This document shows positions 11,560 to 22,843 of a stretch of DNA of 64,000 nucleotides, piece after piece; position 1 is the first letter of the stretch, and every line of letters begins with the position of its first letter. This DNA comes from Nematostella vectensis (taxonomy: Eukaryota > Cnidaria > Anthozoa > Actiniaria > Edwardsiidae), in assembly GCF_932526225.1 (NCBI RefSeq), contig NC_064035.1, positions 10,465,296-10,529,295 on the forward strand, given 5' to 3'. The notes beneath the pieces are model-generated. The model had not been told where the DNA came from and ran no database searches. It worked only from the letters and a program-made list of their open reading frames with translations. Made by a program: the position numbers and the translations under genes.

Positions 11560-14500
11560 ATGTATCGCCTACCTAGTCTACTGGCATCTTCTCAAAGACT
11601 GGTCTCAGCCAGATCGCTAGCTCCGCGTCTTGCGGCTAGTTTTAGTACCTCACGGTTCCAAAACAGCCCCAAGGAACTCAAGTTTGGTGCAGAGGCTCGT
11701 GCGGCCATGCTTCAAGGTGTTGACACCTTGGCGGATGCTGTAGCTGTCACGCTTGGACCAAAGGTAACAACCAATATTTGTATAGTTACCTTGGCATAAA
11801 CATATAACACTTACATCATAATAGCTCTTGTACACAAACAATTCAACCATGCAGAATTTGGTACTGCATCCACTTAAAAAATGGTAGACAATAATAACAA
11901 AAAAGACATAATGATTTGCTTTTTATTTTTAGGGCAAAAATGTAATTTTCGAATGGTAGACAATAATTACAAAAAGACATGATGATTTGCTTTTAATTTT
12001 TAGGGCAAAAATGTAATTATCGAACAAAGTTTTGGAGGTCCAAAGATCACCAAGGATGGAGTTACAGTTGCAAAGGCCATTGAACTTAAAGATAAGTACC
12101 AGAATATTGGTGCTCGCCTGGTGCAAGATGTTGCAAATAACACAAACGAAGAAGCTGGCGATGGCACAACCACTGCTACAGTGCTGGCCCGCTCCATTGC
12201 TACAGAAGGCTTTCTTCATGTTTCCAAAGGTGCCAATCCACAAGAGGTCAGAAAAGGTATGGTCTCATTTGGCATTTATAGTATGTAATGAAAACAATCT
12301 ATTTTGTGTTTCAAGAACTCGTACTCCCTACTTGTACTTAGTAGACTATATTTTGGCCAATTTTGGGAGTGGGAAAGAGAAAAAGACCTAACTTATATTT
12401 TGATGTGTGGAAAAAACACGCAAACTACTTTTTCAGTTTGCATGTTCTTTTCCACACATCAAGAAATATCCTGCTCTACATCCATTTTGTTTTTAGGTGT
12501 CATGTGTGCTGTTGACTCTGTTGTTGAGTCCCTGAAAAAGATGTCAAAACCTGTTACTACTCCGGAAGAAATCGCTCAGGTAAATTTGTTAAGAATATTT
12601 GATCTTCTCTAATATGCAGAATCAGAAATCTTCTCTGCCTTGCACTTACTACTTTGTCTAATTTTTAATTGCCTGCATCTATCACACAATTTAGGGAAAT
12701 GCTGTAGATTGGGCTCTACCTTATGCTAGGAGTTTATTCTAGATGAATTTTGCATTAATTTTATTTTGATTGCCCAGGTCGCAACAATATCTGCCAATGG
12801 CGACAAAAATATTGGAGAACTAATTTCCTCTGCTATGAAGAGAGTTGGCAAGAATGGTGTCATAACTGTAAAGGTAAGCATATTTGATCTTGCAGGTCAC
12901 TTTTGTTAGTGCAATGGGCGCTACCAAGGTCAACAAGCAAAGTTTTAAGATAATAAGGACATAGGAATCACTCTTCTTGATTGACATGACTTTAAAGCTA
13001 AGCTTTCTTTAATTTTCCCAAATGTACTGGTCAATTGCTGTTCCTAGCTCATTGACTGCTTAAGTTCATGCCAATCTGATAAAGTGCATGTGTCACACCC
13101 TTTTTGGCTCCTTATTTCCTAAAAATATCAAGTTACAAATTGTTGCAATTTGTAAACTGTGGTTAATAAACAAAGCACTGATTGTTGTGTATTGTTTTGA
13201 TGTCAGGATGGCAAGACTCTCCGAGATGAACTTGAAGTCATTGAGGGCATGAAGTTCGACAGAGGTTACATCTCCCCATATTTCATCAATAGCTCTAAGG
13301 GTAAGACAGCTTGTGCATTTTGCTAACAAGTGCAGTTCAAGGCTAACTTGTCTTTATTGTCGATGTAGGCCAGAAGGTAGAATTCCAAGACTGCCTTTTG
13401 CTTCTCTGCCAAAAGAAGATTTCTTCTGTGCAGCAGATTGTCCCAGCACTAGAACTGGCCAATAGCCATCGCAAACCTCTGGTGATTATTGCTGAGGATG
13501 TTGACGGAGAGGCTCTAACTACACTGGTGCTTAACAGGTAATGATATACTCTACTAAGAATGATTAACCAAATTCCACATTCCTGATAAAAAATATTTTT
13601 TAGACTGAAGGTTGGACTACAGATAGCTGCTGTAAAAGCTCCAGGTTTTGGTGACAACAGGAAAAACATGCTTCAGGATATGGCTGTCAGCACAGGAGGC
13701 ATGGTAAGGATTGGTTAGGACTTGCAAGTTTTCAATTAAAGTATGGAATTGTAGAGTGAGACAGAACCCCCTATCACAAAGCTGCACAAGCATCCTGTTG
13801 CCAGTGTCTGAAAGAGGAATAAAAGAATATCTTCATAAAAAATCTCCTGCCAAATGCTCTTTCCTAAAAATATCCGTTTGTTTTCATATAGACCTAAAAA
13901 ATAGTAACACTGGTTTACACAAGCGCCAACTTTTTGGCCAATTTTGTGTACATTTATTTGGTATTGGCCTGACTTCTAGAAATCTGATGCTATGCAATTA
14001 GATGTTTGGGGTTGGGTTTAATTTTTCTTTTCACAGACCAAAGCAGGGACCAGACAAATCACAGCTTGTAAGTGCTTCTGGCTGCAATTTCGCCTTAACA
14101 GATGCTCCATGTTATTGTGTATATTGCAGGTGTTTGGTGACGATGCCATTGAGACAAAGCTTGAAGATATCACAATCCAAGATTTTGGTGAAGTTGGCGA
14201 GATATCAATCACAAAAGATGACACCATTCTTTTAAGGGGCAAGGGCAATGCTGATGAAATAGCCAAGCGTTGTGAACAAATTCGAGATGAGTTAGAGTCT
14301 ACAAACTCTGACTATGAGAAGGAAAAGTTCAACGAAAGGCTTGCCAAACTGTCTGATGGTGTGGCTATTCTGAAGGTGACTTTTGCACCTGAAGAAAAAG
14401 TTTTGAAATAGGTCCAGAACATCCTTATGACATCTGTCTTTGTATGTTTTAGGTTGGTGGGTCAAGTGAAGTTGAGGTGAATGAAAAGAAAGACCGAGTG

Positions 14501-15187
14501 ACTGATGCTTTGAATGCTACCCGCGCTGCTGTGGAGGAGGGTATTGTCCCAGGTGGTGGGGTTGCCCTTTTGAGATGTGTGCCTGCACTAAATGATATTA
14601 AGATGCCATCAAAGGACCAGCAATTGGGAGTGGATCTGGTGAAGAAGGCTCTGCGAAAGCCATGCCAGACAATTGCTGAAAATGCTGGTGTAGAGGCTGC
14701 CCTTGTTGTGGAGAAGGTATTGATAAAAGGCACCTCTCAAGCATATAAAAAATATTGTATTTTTTCTTACTTTTTTTTTTTAATATTCTCTGTTTAAAAC
14801 CATGTGTATAAACTTTGATTGACATTTAACAGTTGTCTAGCTGTTAATGACAGTATTTTACAGTTCACCAAAGTTATATGAATCCCTGATTGTCACCAAG
14901 CAATATGGCAATAATTTCAATCTGTTTCATAGGTCTCATCACTGGAAAACGCAATGGGATATGATGCAGCTAACAACACCTACGTTGACATGATCCAAGC
15001 TGGTATTATCGATCCCACCAAAGTCGTGCGCACAGCCATCACTGATGCTGCAGGTGTCGCATCACTCCTTACCACTGCTGAGACTGTTATTGTAGAAGCA
15101 CCAAAAGAAGAGGGCGCCGGTGGTATGGGCGGAATGGGTGGGATGGGAGGAATGGGTGGCATGGGTGGGATGGGAGGAATGATGTAA
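11560..15187 (+). CDS. HSPD1: Mitochondrial 60 kDa chaperonin (HSP60, GroEL-type)
   Basis: ATP-driven folding chaperone of the mitochondrial matrix, partner of HSP10. Ten coding exons: 11560-11763, 12004-12256, 12497-12579, 12778-12873, 13207-13300, 13369-13537, 13604-13703, 14130-14375, 14453-14716, 14933-15187. Phase closes throughout, giving 587 aa. Residues 1 to about 30 are a basic, Ser/Ala/Leu-rich mitochondrial presequence ([20 protein letters not shown]). The mature part begins near [18 protein letters not shown]; the nucleotide-binding [12 protein letters not shown] is at 120-131, and the protein ends in GGM repeats typical of group I chaperonins. The start was chosen because it opens the presequence; an upstream ATG at 11534 opens a short overlapping frame that stops soon after. 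The intron 1 acceptor region is tandemly duplicated. AATAAA lies at 15407. Confidence 0.98.
11881..12023 (+). repeat. Tandem duplication of the HSP60 intron 1 splice acceptor
   Basis: Two adjacent copies of about 71 bp (11881-11952 and 11953-12023), each starting ATGGTAGACAATAAT and ending with a TTTTTAG acceptor followed by GGCAAAAATGTAATT. The downstream copy leads into the real exon 2. Splicing to the upstream acceptor would read GKNVIFEW and then hit TAG, so it is a decoy. Confidence 0.95.
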
Positions 15188-16778
15188 GGCACTGTGTTAG
15201 CATAATACCTGGATTAGCCTGCACATAGTAACAAGTTCTTCTATAAATAACCCCTTGAGAAGTTGCAAATCTTAGCTAAAAATGTTACATCGAGTGGAAG
15301 TGTGATGTTTAATGGGGGGTGGGACTAGAGGCGTGTAAGGAAAAGTCTGTGATGCAAGTGAATCCTTTCCTGCATATTGCTTGATGCTGTATAGAGCTCT
15401 CTAGTTAATAAATTACTTATTTACAAAGTGTCGTTTTGATTGTTTTTTGTTGTTGTTGTTTTTATTGTTATCTTTAATTTTTACTTGAGAAAAAGACATC
15501 AGAGTTGTGTAGTAGAACTCGACTAATGCCCTCAGGCGTTTTATGATTTGTCAAATTACTCTTATTCCACTTAAAGGTTTGTCTTCACAATATTGGTCAA
15601 TCCAATGTGCTTAGCCAAATGTAGCATTGATTATATTGGCAATTGCCAATAATCAATAGCAAGAAAGTGTGAGCTCATTCAGGGAAGTCTTTGCATCAAG
15701 TGAGAATGATTGATTTTTCATTGTGTAACCACTTGCATACACCACTCGTCAGTGTTTACCTCTTTCCTCGGCATGTTCAATCGATAAATCTAAATCAATC
15801 TATAATATTAATTAATCGATGTCGATAGGATCGAAAGTTTGATAAAAATTGATACTATTCTTCCCGATTAGTCATTTGCTTGTATTGATCACTTGATTTC
15901 TTAAAGAAATGCAGATCATGCGCATCATTGTGTTAGCGCGTCAGCGTAGGGGCGTCTTACCTGCTGAAAACGGGTTCGATTTACCGGTCGAGACATGGAT
16001 AGTATCTTTCTGTTTCTCGCCTCTGAATTTGACTTGTTGAAAGTATGTGAACTTTCTAGAAGCTTGGGTTACTCAGTTCCAGGATGGGCTATTAATGCGT
16101 ATATAAATATAAGAGCGTCGAGTATATAGGATGCTCTAAAACACATTAACTTAAACATTACAATGCACATCACATGGTCATTTTTTCGCATTGCCCGTTG
16201 TTTTGAAGGGACCTACATTTTTCGTAACCGCACGGTAAATGTCGAGTTCCGACGGTTACAAACATTTTGAAATAAAAGATCGGTTTTAGCGCAGTTTCTA
16301 AAAAATGCACCATTTTTAATTGCGCGGTTTGTAAAAATAGCCCGCGCTCGTGCAGGAACAGTCGTCAACTAATTTCAGGTTAATTACAAGGTATATTTAC
16401 GCCTATTTAGGGTGAAATTTGAATATTCAATGAAAACCAGAAAATAAAATAGTCATCCGACTGATAGTTATGTATTTTCCTCTTTGATTAATGCTAACAA
16501 AGCAACTGTTCTCTCGAAGAAGCAAAACTAAAACATTTGAAAAACCCTTAAGCCAGGTATTTGTATAATAAACGAGCTGTTTGTTAGCTTTTAACGGGTT
16601 TTTAGATAACGAGGGGCGATATCCCCGGTGTTAAAACTAATAAAAGGCAATTGAGAGTTTTGTACAACCGCTGTAAAACAAAAAGCCCACGATAAAAGGC
16701 AATGGGGAGTTTATTTAAGTCCTTCTAATACTCATTAACTATTCAGTAGTAATTTCATACAGCTGCTGTAAAATAAAA
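15188..16778. other. HSP60 3' UTR and gene-free flank
   Basis: The HSP60 3' untranslated region probably ends soon after the AATAAA at 15407. Beyond it is AT-rich sequence with no ORF worth calling. A string at 15972 (GGGTTCGATTTACCGG) looks like a tRNA T-arm, but no complete cloverleaf could be built around it. Confidence 0.6.
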
Positions 16779-17492
16779 CGCAGTGGCTATATGCCCGACA
16801 GCCGGGAAAGGTCCTCAATGGACTAAATGTTCGACGGTTTTCATTTTTTAAACAACCCAGTAAATTGTCGACCATAGTGAGTTAGAAGTAGTCTTTATTT
16901 GCTGAGAAAGGGCATGCAAATCTGAATTGAGTTGTCGGTATTTGACGTCGTCTATGTACACTTATAGAAAGTAATTTTAGTAACATTTGCATTTTTTTCT
17001 GCTACAATAACACAGTCGGAAAAAGGTATTTATAGTGTATACAATCAAGACAAAAACTTCCTTTTTGACAAAAAAGCTCATCAGATTCGCTTGCCCTTTC
17101 TAAACAAATATATAATACTTTGAGCTCACAAGGTTGACAATTTACCGTGATAATTTAACAATTTGAGAACTGTCGGCATTTAGCAAATTACGATTCTATA
17201 GTGTACATAGTTAACAGAAAAAGTTTAATACCAATAACGATTCTCAATTCAGAATTGCTTGCCCTTTCTCAACAAATATAGAATACTTTGACAGGCCCGT
17301 ACCCAGGATTTTTCTTGGGTGTGTGTGGGGGGGTGCGTTCGCACCCCCCTGCATCCCCCCCTTCCCTGGGTACGGGCCTGCTTTGAACACATTAGGTCGA
17401 CCAGTTGAGGGTTTATTAAAATAAATTGAAAACTGTCGGGCATTTAGTCCATTGAGGACCTTTCCCGTCTGTCGGGCATACAGCATACAGCG
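16779..17492. mobile_element. Large foldback element with about 80-bp inverted arms
   Basis: The left arm (16779-16860) and right arm (17405-17492) are close inverted copies. The shared core GGGAAAGGTCCTCAATGGAC plus TAAATG is exact in both, flanked by ATGCCCGACAG. The interior has no transposase ORF and contains an imperfect internal duplication (17091-17128 and 17250-17291), the second copy interrupted by the small MITE at 17292-17380. Confidence 0.8.
17292..17380. mobile_element. Small MITE with perfect 16-bp TIRs and 6-bp target duplication
   Basis: 89 bp beginning CAGGCCCGTACCCAGG and ending with its exact reverse complement CCTGGGTACGGGCCTG. The flanks are the direct repeat CTTTGA on both sides. 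The interior is G-rich then C-rich. The uninterrupted sister segment at 17091-17128 (ATACTTTGAGCTCAC) represents the empty site. A related copy appears at 49694. Confidence 0.88.
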
Positions 17493-17739
17493 ATAGAGGA
17501 GGCATCACGATGGTGTCAACCTTCTCACCATGAAGACGGTGATGTCACACCCTTGATTGGCTCAGATATGACTCACTTCTTTACACGTGTTGCAGGGCCG
17601 ACCGGGGGAGCCATTTGCAGCACATATCCAGCTGGGTTGGATGCTGTTTGGTAAACAGACGGACAAACCGGTAGTCAATTTCTCCTTGACATTGGTTCCC
17701 GAGGGTATGTCCTCAAAAATGCATTGTGGGGTGGGGGGG

Positions 17740-18036
17740 GGGAGGGGGGGACTTATAGGATGACAGCAACGGAATTATAGAACTGGCCATTCAGCCCCCC
17801 AATATTTTGTTAATGTTTTTCTTTCCCCCCCCCCCTCTCCCCGGCCCCCAATATTTTTGGGCCCGCTTACTATACGCCAATTTGAAACCTAAATGTTTTG
17901 GCCTAAAATTTGAATGTTTTTCATTCGCGGTGATCCATGCGAAGCTACGCGCTAATCTTGACGCAGACCGTGTTAGTACAAGCCTCCCTCGCAGGCCGTG
18001 TTAGTACAAGCCTCCCTCGCAGGCTGTGTTAGTACA
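17740..18036. repeat. G/C homopolymer tracts and a short 28-bp tandem repeat
   Basis: A G-rich run near 17730-17750 and a C-rich run near 17825-17850 flank sequence with no gene. At 17963-18036 the 28-bp unit GCAGGCCGTGTTAGTACAAG + CCTCCCTC repeats about 2.6 times with few changes. Confidence 0.7.
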
Positions 18037-18215
18037 CAGGAAGTTCACCTTACGGTTTGAATAAAGTTAGAGTTGTTTTTTTAGCTTTGCGTTGTTAATT
18101 ATTTTTAGTGCGTGTGTGCGTTTGTATCTTTTGTCTACTTTTCGGCACCCGGTGCTTTCTGGCGCTCTCTTATTTGTCAGCAGTCTAACGGCCGTCTCTA
18201 CTGCAAAATTTCCGC

Positions 18216-18860
18216 CCGTCCCCCAAAAGCATCGTATGACAACCAAACTTGGCAGGGGTCATGTATTTGTCAAGGGAGGTGCAACAATTTGGTCACGTGT
18301 TGTGTGACGTCATCGATGACGTCACTAAAAGTAAAACAACCCTGACGTCGAAACATCGCGATTAAAAGCAAAAACATTCATATCTCTTGAAAGAAACATT
18401 GTTTCACAACCAAACTCGGTAGGCGTCATGTTGGTGTCAATATTGTTACGTAATTGTGACGTCATTAATGACGTCACTAGAAGCAAAATATGCTGACGTC
18501 ATCAAAATAAAAACATTCATATTTCGTGAAAGAAACATTATATAACAACCAAATTTGGCAGGTGTCATGTATGTGTCAAGGGGGTGCCAAGATATGGTCA
18601 CGTGATGCGTGACGTCATCGATGACGTCACTTTGAGCAAAACTATTCCGATGTCATATCTATATTCATATCTCCTTAACGAAACATCATATGACAACCAA
18701 ACTTGGTATGTGTCAAGGGAGGTGCACCAATTCATATTTCGTGAAAGAAACATTGTATAACAACCAAACTTGATAGGTGTCATGTATGTGTCAAGGGCGG
18801 TGCGAAGATTTGGTCACGTGATGTGTGACGTCATCGATGACGTCACTAAAAGTAAAACTA
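18216..18860. repeat. Degenerate satellite with double-CRE palindromes
   Basis: At least four units of roughly 150-215 bp. Each has ACAACCAAACTTGGCAGG, a GTCATGTATGTGTCAAGGG segment, in three of them GGTCACGTG, then a 20-bp perfect palindrome. The palindrome is TGACGTCATCGATGACGTCA at 18305, 18610 and 18826, and TGACGTCATTAATGACGTCA at 18457. Each palindrome contains two complete cAMP-response-element octamers. No ORF runs through the array. Confidence 0.9.
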
Positions 18861-19079
18861 CTCTGTTGTCTAAACATCGTATGACAGCTAAATTTGTTAT
18901 GTGGGGGGAAGGGGGTTTAACAAATTGGGCGCGTGATTTGTGAAATCGTTGAAATCGTCAAAAACAGAAATAGAATAATAATATTTAAAATTTCTTAAAA
19001 TATTAAGCGAAAATGAAGCAAAGAAGCAAAGATTTGATCGTTTGGAGCTCCGCTTTTAGGCAATGCCTAAATCTTTATA

Positions 19080-20069
19080 TTACCGAATCGCGGTGATCCA
19101 TGCGGTACTTGGGGGACCTTTATTTGCTCTTGACTTCACTCCAACAAGCCCCGAAGCACTCTGCCAGACTGCCTCACGCAGCTCCCTCATCTTCCAGCAA
19201 TAGATAATAGGGTTAATGCAGGAATTAAAGAAAACAACCGACGAAGAGAGCCTTACAAGTATCGGCGACAAATAGCCACTTTGTGTGACCTCCCAGTATG
19301 CCAAGGCGCAAGCGAAAGGCGTGGAACAAGCTACAAACACAAAGTACACCACCAGGGAATTCATCACAGATTTCTTATACCTTTTTGTGTTTGCAGTGTT
19401 ATGAGCTTTAGACCCAGTATCTACACAAGCGGTTACGCTAGACTCGACCACATGAATCTGAGTCTGATGTCTTTTGATCACCTTGTAGATTTTGGAATAA
19501 CTAACAATACTTATTCCAAAAAGTACTACTATACATACGTTTACAATGAAAACGTAAATCCCGTTTCCAAATATGTACCAAGTGGCCAAAAGAAAAGACG
19601 AGAAAGCCCACAAAGCAAGGCAAACGGCGATAGCTTTCTTTGCGGTAACAATCGCGGGATAGCGAAGATGATAATGCAAGGCGAGGAATCGGTCTAAGGC
19701 AATTGCTGTTATGCTTATCATAGAAACACCGCCAAAAACTGTCCCCGTATTCCCAAACATCAAGGCAACATAGCAGAAAGTTCTGGGCCAGTTATCGACT
19801 TCAAACTTCAAGGCTGCATAAGCTATCAGTATCGGCTGAGCAATTGCCCCGACTGCGAAATCCGACAGGGCAAGGTTAGCCATGAGTACCATAGACGGCG
19901 TATGAAGCGCTGGTGTCCGCCACATTGAGATGAGAACCAATGCATTGAGGACGATGGCGGGAAGAATTGTGATCCCGTTCAACGCAGAGATTATGGCGAA
20001 CTCGGTCTGCGTTATAGGGTCTTTCTGGGCCCATGTGGAGTAGTGGTAACACGAAAAGTTGTTTGTCAT
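19080..20069 (-). CDS. Class A (rhodopsin-like) G protein-coupled receptor, intact single exon
   Basis: Seven-helix receptor of 329 aa in one exon, from ATG to a natural stop. Helix 1 has the conserved Asn (VLNALVL), helix 2 the Asp in NLALSD, helix 3 ends in DRF instead of DRY, helix 6 has CSTP in place of CWxP, and helix 7 has NPIIY. The second extracellular loop is only a few residues (FGNGI) and helix 5 lacks the usual proline. Both traits occur in melanocortin-type receptors of the MECA group, but this is weak evidence and the ligand is unknown. A basic third loop and a short Ser-rich tail follow the usual plan. Expected at the plasma membrane. The gene stands alone, with no neighbour suggesting its ligand. 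Confidence 0.9.
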   Translation of the reverse strand: MTNNFSCYHYSTWAQKDPITQTEFAIISALNGITILPAIVLNALVLISMWRTPALHTPSMVLMANLALSDFAVGAIAQPILIAYAALKFEVDNWPRTFCYVALMFGNTGTVFGGVSMISITAIALDRFLALHYHLRYPAIVTAKKAIAVCLALWAFSSFLLATWYIFGNGIYVFIVNVCIVVLFGISIVSYSKIYKVIKRHQTQIHVVESSVTACVDTGSKAHNTANTKRYKKSVMNSLVVYFVFVACSTPFACALAYWEVTQSGYLSPILVRLSSSVVFFNSCINPIIYCWKMRELREAVWQSASGLVGVKSRANKGPPSTAWITAIR

Positions 20070-22843
20070 GTCTGCACAAATTTGGTGTCAGATCTTGGGA
20101 CTCAAGATTGAAAATAAATAAAACTATTATTAGAACACCCTTTCATTCGCTAAGAAGATGCAGTCGCCTTTCCAGTGAGCAATAGCGAGGAGTGATGAGT
20201 TTATTCTGTTTTATACCCCACTCTTTTCCATCGTTGTAAGAGCACCTGTCGATGTGCAAGTTGTGGGGTTTCTAATAACCTTTCTAAGTAACCTTGATTT
20301 TTTCATTATTTGTCGATTTCTCTTATTAGCACTCCTACATATTTTAATTGATTCCTATTCGATTAGTCAAACCGAATTGACACTTATAATATGAATATGA
20401 TATTGAAATAGCCATTATTGTATTATGACTTTTTTTCACGAACGCTGGGACTACACTTGGCGGGCTTTTAGGATTTGGATAAGATTTGGATTGAGAACCA
20501 GCGTGAATCTAATTATTTCCCTGAAAATTCCGGATTTTGTCGTGCCCAGCTGTGTATTGGAGTAAGGAGACAGCTACAAAAATCGTTTCTAGAATTTCTC
20601 TTTAAAATAATTGATAGTTGTTTGACAAAGTGTATAACATGCGGATCTTCAATGGAAATTTCATTCACATTGGTCCTTGCAATATTATTTCGGCTTGCAA
20701 CTGTGACAGAAAATAAGGGGCCTAGTAAAAAAATGTTTTTTTTTTTTTATTTGTTACTAATGATGTTGATTTTTTTGAAGTGCTACTAGCTATGCTGTTG
20801 ACCGCGGTGATCCTAGAACCTAATTCCTCAGAACCGAATCAGAACCAAAAAACCGTCAAGGGGGTACTTAAAAATAAAAATAAAATAAAAAAAAAAACCC
20901 TTTTAAACGAGTTAAATTAGCTTGAATCGATGAAAGGCATTATATAAATATGGTTTCCTGAATTATTTATAGCAACTTCTGTAATTTGTGTGGATCCTAG
21001 ACGAATGTTTGATTAGAATCCCTTGTCTGGTTTCTGGTTTTAGACGCTTGCAAATTTCTATGCAATCACAAGGAAATAGCAATAATATGCATTTCTAAAA
21101 CGTTTCTATACCGATTTAGCGCTTAGTTATTGCTAAGTTTTCAAACAGCAATCGTCTACTTTTGCACTTTTTTGCGCCGACATAATGAATGCTGTGAACG
21201 GTGAAGACAGCCCAAGTGGAAGTCACGCTTGGACGTCACGCTAGCTACATCAACTACAGTAACTGCGCTTCAATTACGGAGAGTTAAATATAAACTGGAC
21301 TCAAATTGACCGGGATAAAATCAAATCATCCGAAAGAAGAGGATTTTTTTCTTTATGAGATCTGTATAATTTTTTGGACCAGTTTCTGATCTGTTCGAAC
21401 AAAAAAATGAATAAAAAATAATAAAGAAAAAATAAAGAAAGAAAAAAAATTCTCCTACCAGCTGCTATTTATACGAACAAAATCCAAATTCGTTTCACCG
21501 TATTTTTTATTCAGTTGTATTAAGCTATGTGTATGTGTAGGATCGCCTTTTGAATATTTCACGCTAGTGATGACTGAAATAGAAATTTAGCCTAAATCCG
21601 CTAAATAGCGCAACAATCGCTGTAAATTTTTTTGACGTATTTTCAGGCCTACTCTTAATTCTATGCAGAAAATAGGTAATTTTGATTTTTTTTATTTTAT
21701 TAACAATTACCCCCCCCCCCCCCCCCCCCTTGCTATTAGGTTCTGTTTCGGTTGTGTTTCGGTTATGTTTAGGTTCTGATTCGGTTCTGTTTAGGTTCTA
21801 AAAAAATTTATTGTTTCTAAGCTATGCTTTTGTATATTTTTTAAGTGTTACTAAGCTATGCTGTTAGTGTTATCGTTCCTCTTTAAAAACCCCCTCAACA
21901 TGTCTAACTGTATAGAGCGTCTCTTTAAAGGGCTGTTAAATACTCCTTTAATGTTATGCATGATGCGTATGAGGTTTAATCACGGTTTTCTTTTTTGGTT
22001 TCAGGCCAATTTTCGGGGAATGATTTTACAAGAAGGTCATTGCTCGCAGGTTAACACTTTTTTAAAAAAAGTGTTAAAACACTTGTGTCTGTCTGGATAG
22101 ATCTTATCCTAATGTCAATATCCGGCATGTCACGTGACTCGTACAACTTGCTGCACTGCATTGTTCCTTTTTTTTGTTCAAAACAAACACATATACTATA
22201 TATACTTATATTTCTTTCCATATAGTGCACAATTTAAATGAAGTAACATGAGATGGAATGGATCACAATAGTTACCTATTACTTGTCCGGATAATTTCGG
22301 CATGATCACAATCGAAAGAATAATATATCGCTATCATCGGTGATGTACACCTATTTCAATAAAGGTTGTCATTGCGAACAGCGAATGGCAATTGCGAAAT
22401 GGCATTTTACATCTACCAAGTGCGTGTACATCGAGTACATTATACACCCATCTTATGCTCGCATTTCGGGCATTGGGCTAGCCATAGACTGTGCCTAAGC
22501 GTACTTGATGGTTACAAGAGCAAATGTCATTGTTAAAAGCTTTCAGGTGTCGAAGCAGCAGTAGAAGGGTCCGAGGGCGTGTTACAGTCCTTGTCATGGT
22601 AGTAAAGACCCCAATGCAGAACAGGACCTCCTTCGTTTCCTGTAGAGGAAGATACCTGATGTGTACTGGACGGCAGGTTTGGAGTCGTTGACTTGCCATA
22701 CTCAGCTTACCACACGTTGCAGAAGACAGCATAAGATCTAGTTGGTTTGTTTCCTTAGAATGAGCTGGAGACTGTTTTGCGCTATTTCTACATAAACAAT
22801 TCCCCATCCTCATAAATGCCTGACGATGAGGCGTGGCTGCCAA
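20070..22843. other. Gene-free, low-complexity intergenic stretch
   Basis: AT-rich with short purine/pyrimidine tracts. A poly-C run of about 20 bases occurs at 21711-21729. GGTTCTG/GGTTCGG-type repeats at 21737-21800 are the inverted counterpart of GAACCGAATCAGAACC at 20832, and TGCTACTAGCTATGCTGTT (20783) recurs as TGTTACTAAGCTATGCTGTT (21846). No reading frame here has recognisable protein features. Confidence 0.6.

Noticed and set aside
20475-20789. 104-residue plus-strand ORF
   Set aside because: Ends in a homopolymer-driven hydrophobic tail and has no promoter, splice or domain evidence.
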